A stretch of 64,000 bases of DNA from assembly GCA_007570785.1 (NCBI GenBank), contig ML660203.1:8614638-8678637 (forward strand), read 5' to 3'. Below, piece by piece: positions 63,201-64,000 of the stretch. The DNA comes from Antilocapra americana (lineage: Eukaryota; Chordata; Mammalia; Artiodactyla; Antilocapridae). The notes under the pieces were generated by a model, which saw only the letters and a list, made by a program, of their open reading frames with translations, did not search any database and was not told where the DNA came from. Every line of letters begins with the position of its first letter. Within the stretch, counting starts at the first letter, position 1. The position numbers were made by a program, and so were the translations under genes.

Positions 63201-64000
63201 TATTTTGCGTGTCACAACGAAAGTGCCAGCTAAGATCTGGGGCAGCCAAAAAAAAAAAAAAAGAATTCTGCTTGAAACCCTGATACTGAGCCAAAAGACC
63301 AGTCACGATAATAATGGCTACCATTTACTGAATGTGTACTGTGCTCCTGACACTTTCTATATTCCTACAATGATTAAGAATTATCACCCTTGTTTTATGG
63401 ATGAATAAAGTGATATTCAAACAACCAGGAAGCAGTAGAGCAGGGATCACACCCTGGACTGTCTAACAAGCAGACCTGGGTCCTGCTCTACCACAGCCTA
63501 CGTCTAGCATACTCCCTCATGCTTTTCCTCCCAGTTCCATCTTCCCTCCGTGCACAGGTCTGAGGTCCTGCTGTGAACAGACCAAGTCCGTGGAAGGCCT
63601 CTTGCTGCTGCGGACCCGAGGGGAATAATATTTGTTCCCCTTGCTGTGTCTTGCTGGGCAGACCAGGTACATTTGGCAGTGGCCAGGCTTGAATAGGCCT
63701 GCGTGAGCTCTCACTGCTGGACACCATGTTCTGGTCATCGGCGGTCTGTTCTTGACTCTGGGTCAGGTTCCCATGCTCCATCCCACCCGGTCCTGGCTTC
63801 CTTCTCTTGCTGGGTCTGCTGAGACCCCAGCGTGACTGAGTAAGCACCCGCCAACTCCAGAGGCTGGCCTCCACCAAGGAAGAGATTTCCTGCTGGGGTG
63901 GGCGATACCTGGGCGCTGAGCTCTTTCTGCCCGGCCTGGGCCTCCTGCATGTCCTGGCGCAGGGAGCTCAGCTCTTGCTGCTGAACAGAGTCAGCCTCTT
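49156..64000 (-). CDS. CEP250: CEP250 (C-Nap1) C-terminal part, 5' end outside window
   Basis: Eleven coding exons, last to first: 49156-49425, 50748-50810, 51830-51931, 52367-52522, 52712-52825, 56116-58701, 59150-59271, 60473-60593, 61726-61847, 62468-62810 and 63909 past the edge. All have GT/AG borders and compatible phases and encode about 1362 residues of a protein near 2440 long. CEP250 anchors the fibres that hold the two centrioles together; NEK2 phosphorylation releases it at mitosis. The sequence is almost pure coiled coil (heptads rich in L, E, Q, R). The end (QTSRELAGLHHSLSHSLLAV, LDESLTQSLTSPGP) is the conserved, poorly coiled C-terminal region. Exon 56116-58701 alone encodes 862 residues without interruption. 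No frameshift was seen. Identification rests on family similarity across all exons and on synteny. Confidence 0.95.
51245..51392 (+). repeat. BovB 3' end fragment in CEP250 intron
   Basis: gaaaagattgagggcaggagg, gatgagatggttggatggc and gtcggacacgacttagtgac, with an internal deletion. Confidence 0.85.
53065..53198 (-). repeat. CHR-type SINE in CEP250 intron
   Basis: ttggccatgctgcacggcttg to aaaccaccagagaactcc. Confidence 0.8.
53199..53754. repeat. MIR-like region in CEP250 intron
   Basis: ccgagttctgccctttacaag, ggttacttaacctctctta and gttgttgcagaaaaagaaag fit an old MIR element. The 2.6-kb run between CEP250 exons has no coding exon. Confidence 0.45.
53755..54300 (+). repeat. L1 3' end in CEP250 intron
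   Basis: tgtccatcgacagaagaatgg, atggaatgttactcagccat, cagggaactctattcac and ctgtaaatcaactatacctc are L1 3' sequence. Confidence 0.8.
54219..54247. repeat. (AT)n microsatellite
   Basis: About 14 AT units inside the L1 3' UTR. Confidence 0.9.
54313..54455 (+). repeat. CHR-type SINE in CEP250 intron
   Basis: gggacttccctggtgatccagtgg to ggcacagccaaataaaat; inserted right at the L1 end. Confidence 0.85.
55190..55995 (+). repeat. L2 LINE fragment in CEP250 intron
   Basis: tctcccctgctgactcccat-like, cttcccactggtcacccagg and ctctgggagggcagagcctg follow the L2 3' end layout. Confidence 0.55.
60003..60018. repeat. Poly(A) run
   Basis: Sixteen A on the plus strand in a CEP250 intron, with no obvious element attached. 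Confidence 0.8.
60215..60422 (-). repeat. Bov-tA SINE, antisense, in CEP250 intron
   Basis: tctgcctctttacaaccctatg, tccatgggatccaccagacag and ggattctttaccactagtgc. Confidence 0.85.
61478..61645 (+). repeat. CHR-type SINE with small inverted insertion
   Basis: Head gggacttccctggtggtcc, then an extra segment containing the inverse accaccaggg, then the normal body from ctaagtctccatgctccc. Confidence 0.8.
62078..62142 (+). repeat. BovB/Bov-tA 3' end fragment
   Basis: gggaagcctggcgtgccacag to gagtcggacacgactgagcg inserted within a MIR-like region (gtgccagga flanks both sides). Confidence 0.8.
62150..62335. repeat. MIR-like fragment
   Basis: ccctcattttatagttcagaa and gagaggtcacttgctcaagg are MIR arms, adjacent to a CEP250 exon. 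Confidence 0.55.
63093..63266 (+). repeat. CHR-type SINE in CEP250 intron
   Basis: gagacctccctggtagttcag head, B-box-like gggttcaatccctgg and a poly(A) end. Confidence 0.85.

Overview
This is a stretch of ruminant nuclear DNA. The evidence is spliced vertebrate genes plus many copies of repeats found in ruminants: BovB LINE 3' ends, Bov-tA SINEs and tRNA-Glu-derived CHR-type SINEs. I found no bacterial genes, RNA genes or CRISPR. The gene order FER1L4 (+), ERGIC3 (-), a sialyltransferase-like cluster (+), CEP250 (-) matches the conserved mammalian block that in human lies on 20q11.22 (CEP250, C20orf173, ERGIC3, FER1L4), read here in the opposite direction.

Layout. 1-6692 is repeat-rich DNA, presumably a FER1L4 intron. 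6693-12137 holds the last ten coding exons of a ferlin (FER1L4), with a polyadenylation signal at 12275. 14085-23159 is a complete ERGIC3 on the minus strand (13 constitutive coding exons, 383 aa, plus a 15-nt in-frame candidate microexon) with a CpG-rich promoter just above 23160. 23.4-29.4 kb is repeat-dense intergenic DNA. 29.4-47 kb holds four tandem, same-strand copies of a family 29 glycosyltransferase gene related to ST3GAL1/ST3GAL2. 48.8-64 kb is the 3' half of CEP250 on the minus strand (C-Nap1, centrosomal coiled coil), including one 2586-bp exon; the gene continues past the right edge.

The most interesting content is the sialyltransferase-like cluster. Copy 2 (39053-41047) is an intact six-exon gene for a 334-residue type II membrane protein with recognisable motifs L, S, III and VS, but with changes at normally conserved positions. 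Copy 1 (29866-30860) keeps three clean exons, then meets a TAG formed at the exon 3/exon 4 border whether or not the intron is removed; it would give a 227-residue protein without motif S and is my best candidate for the C20orf173 orthologue. Copy 3 has lost its middle exons and copy 4 is a frameshifted relic. Homologous promoters and a shared intronic L2 element show that all four arose by segmental tandem duplication.

The named genes do not form one pathway. ERGIC3 cycles between ER and Golgi, ferlins are membrane-fusion proteins, the sialyltransferase-like proteins would sit in the Golgi, and CEP250 links centrosomes. They are neighbours by conserved synteny. Exon borders were chosen by reading GT/AG signals, frame continuity and family similarity by eye; repeat borders are approximate.
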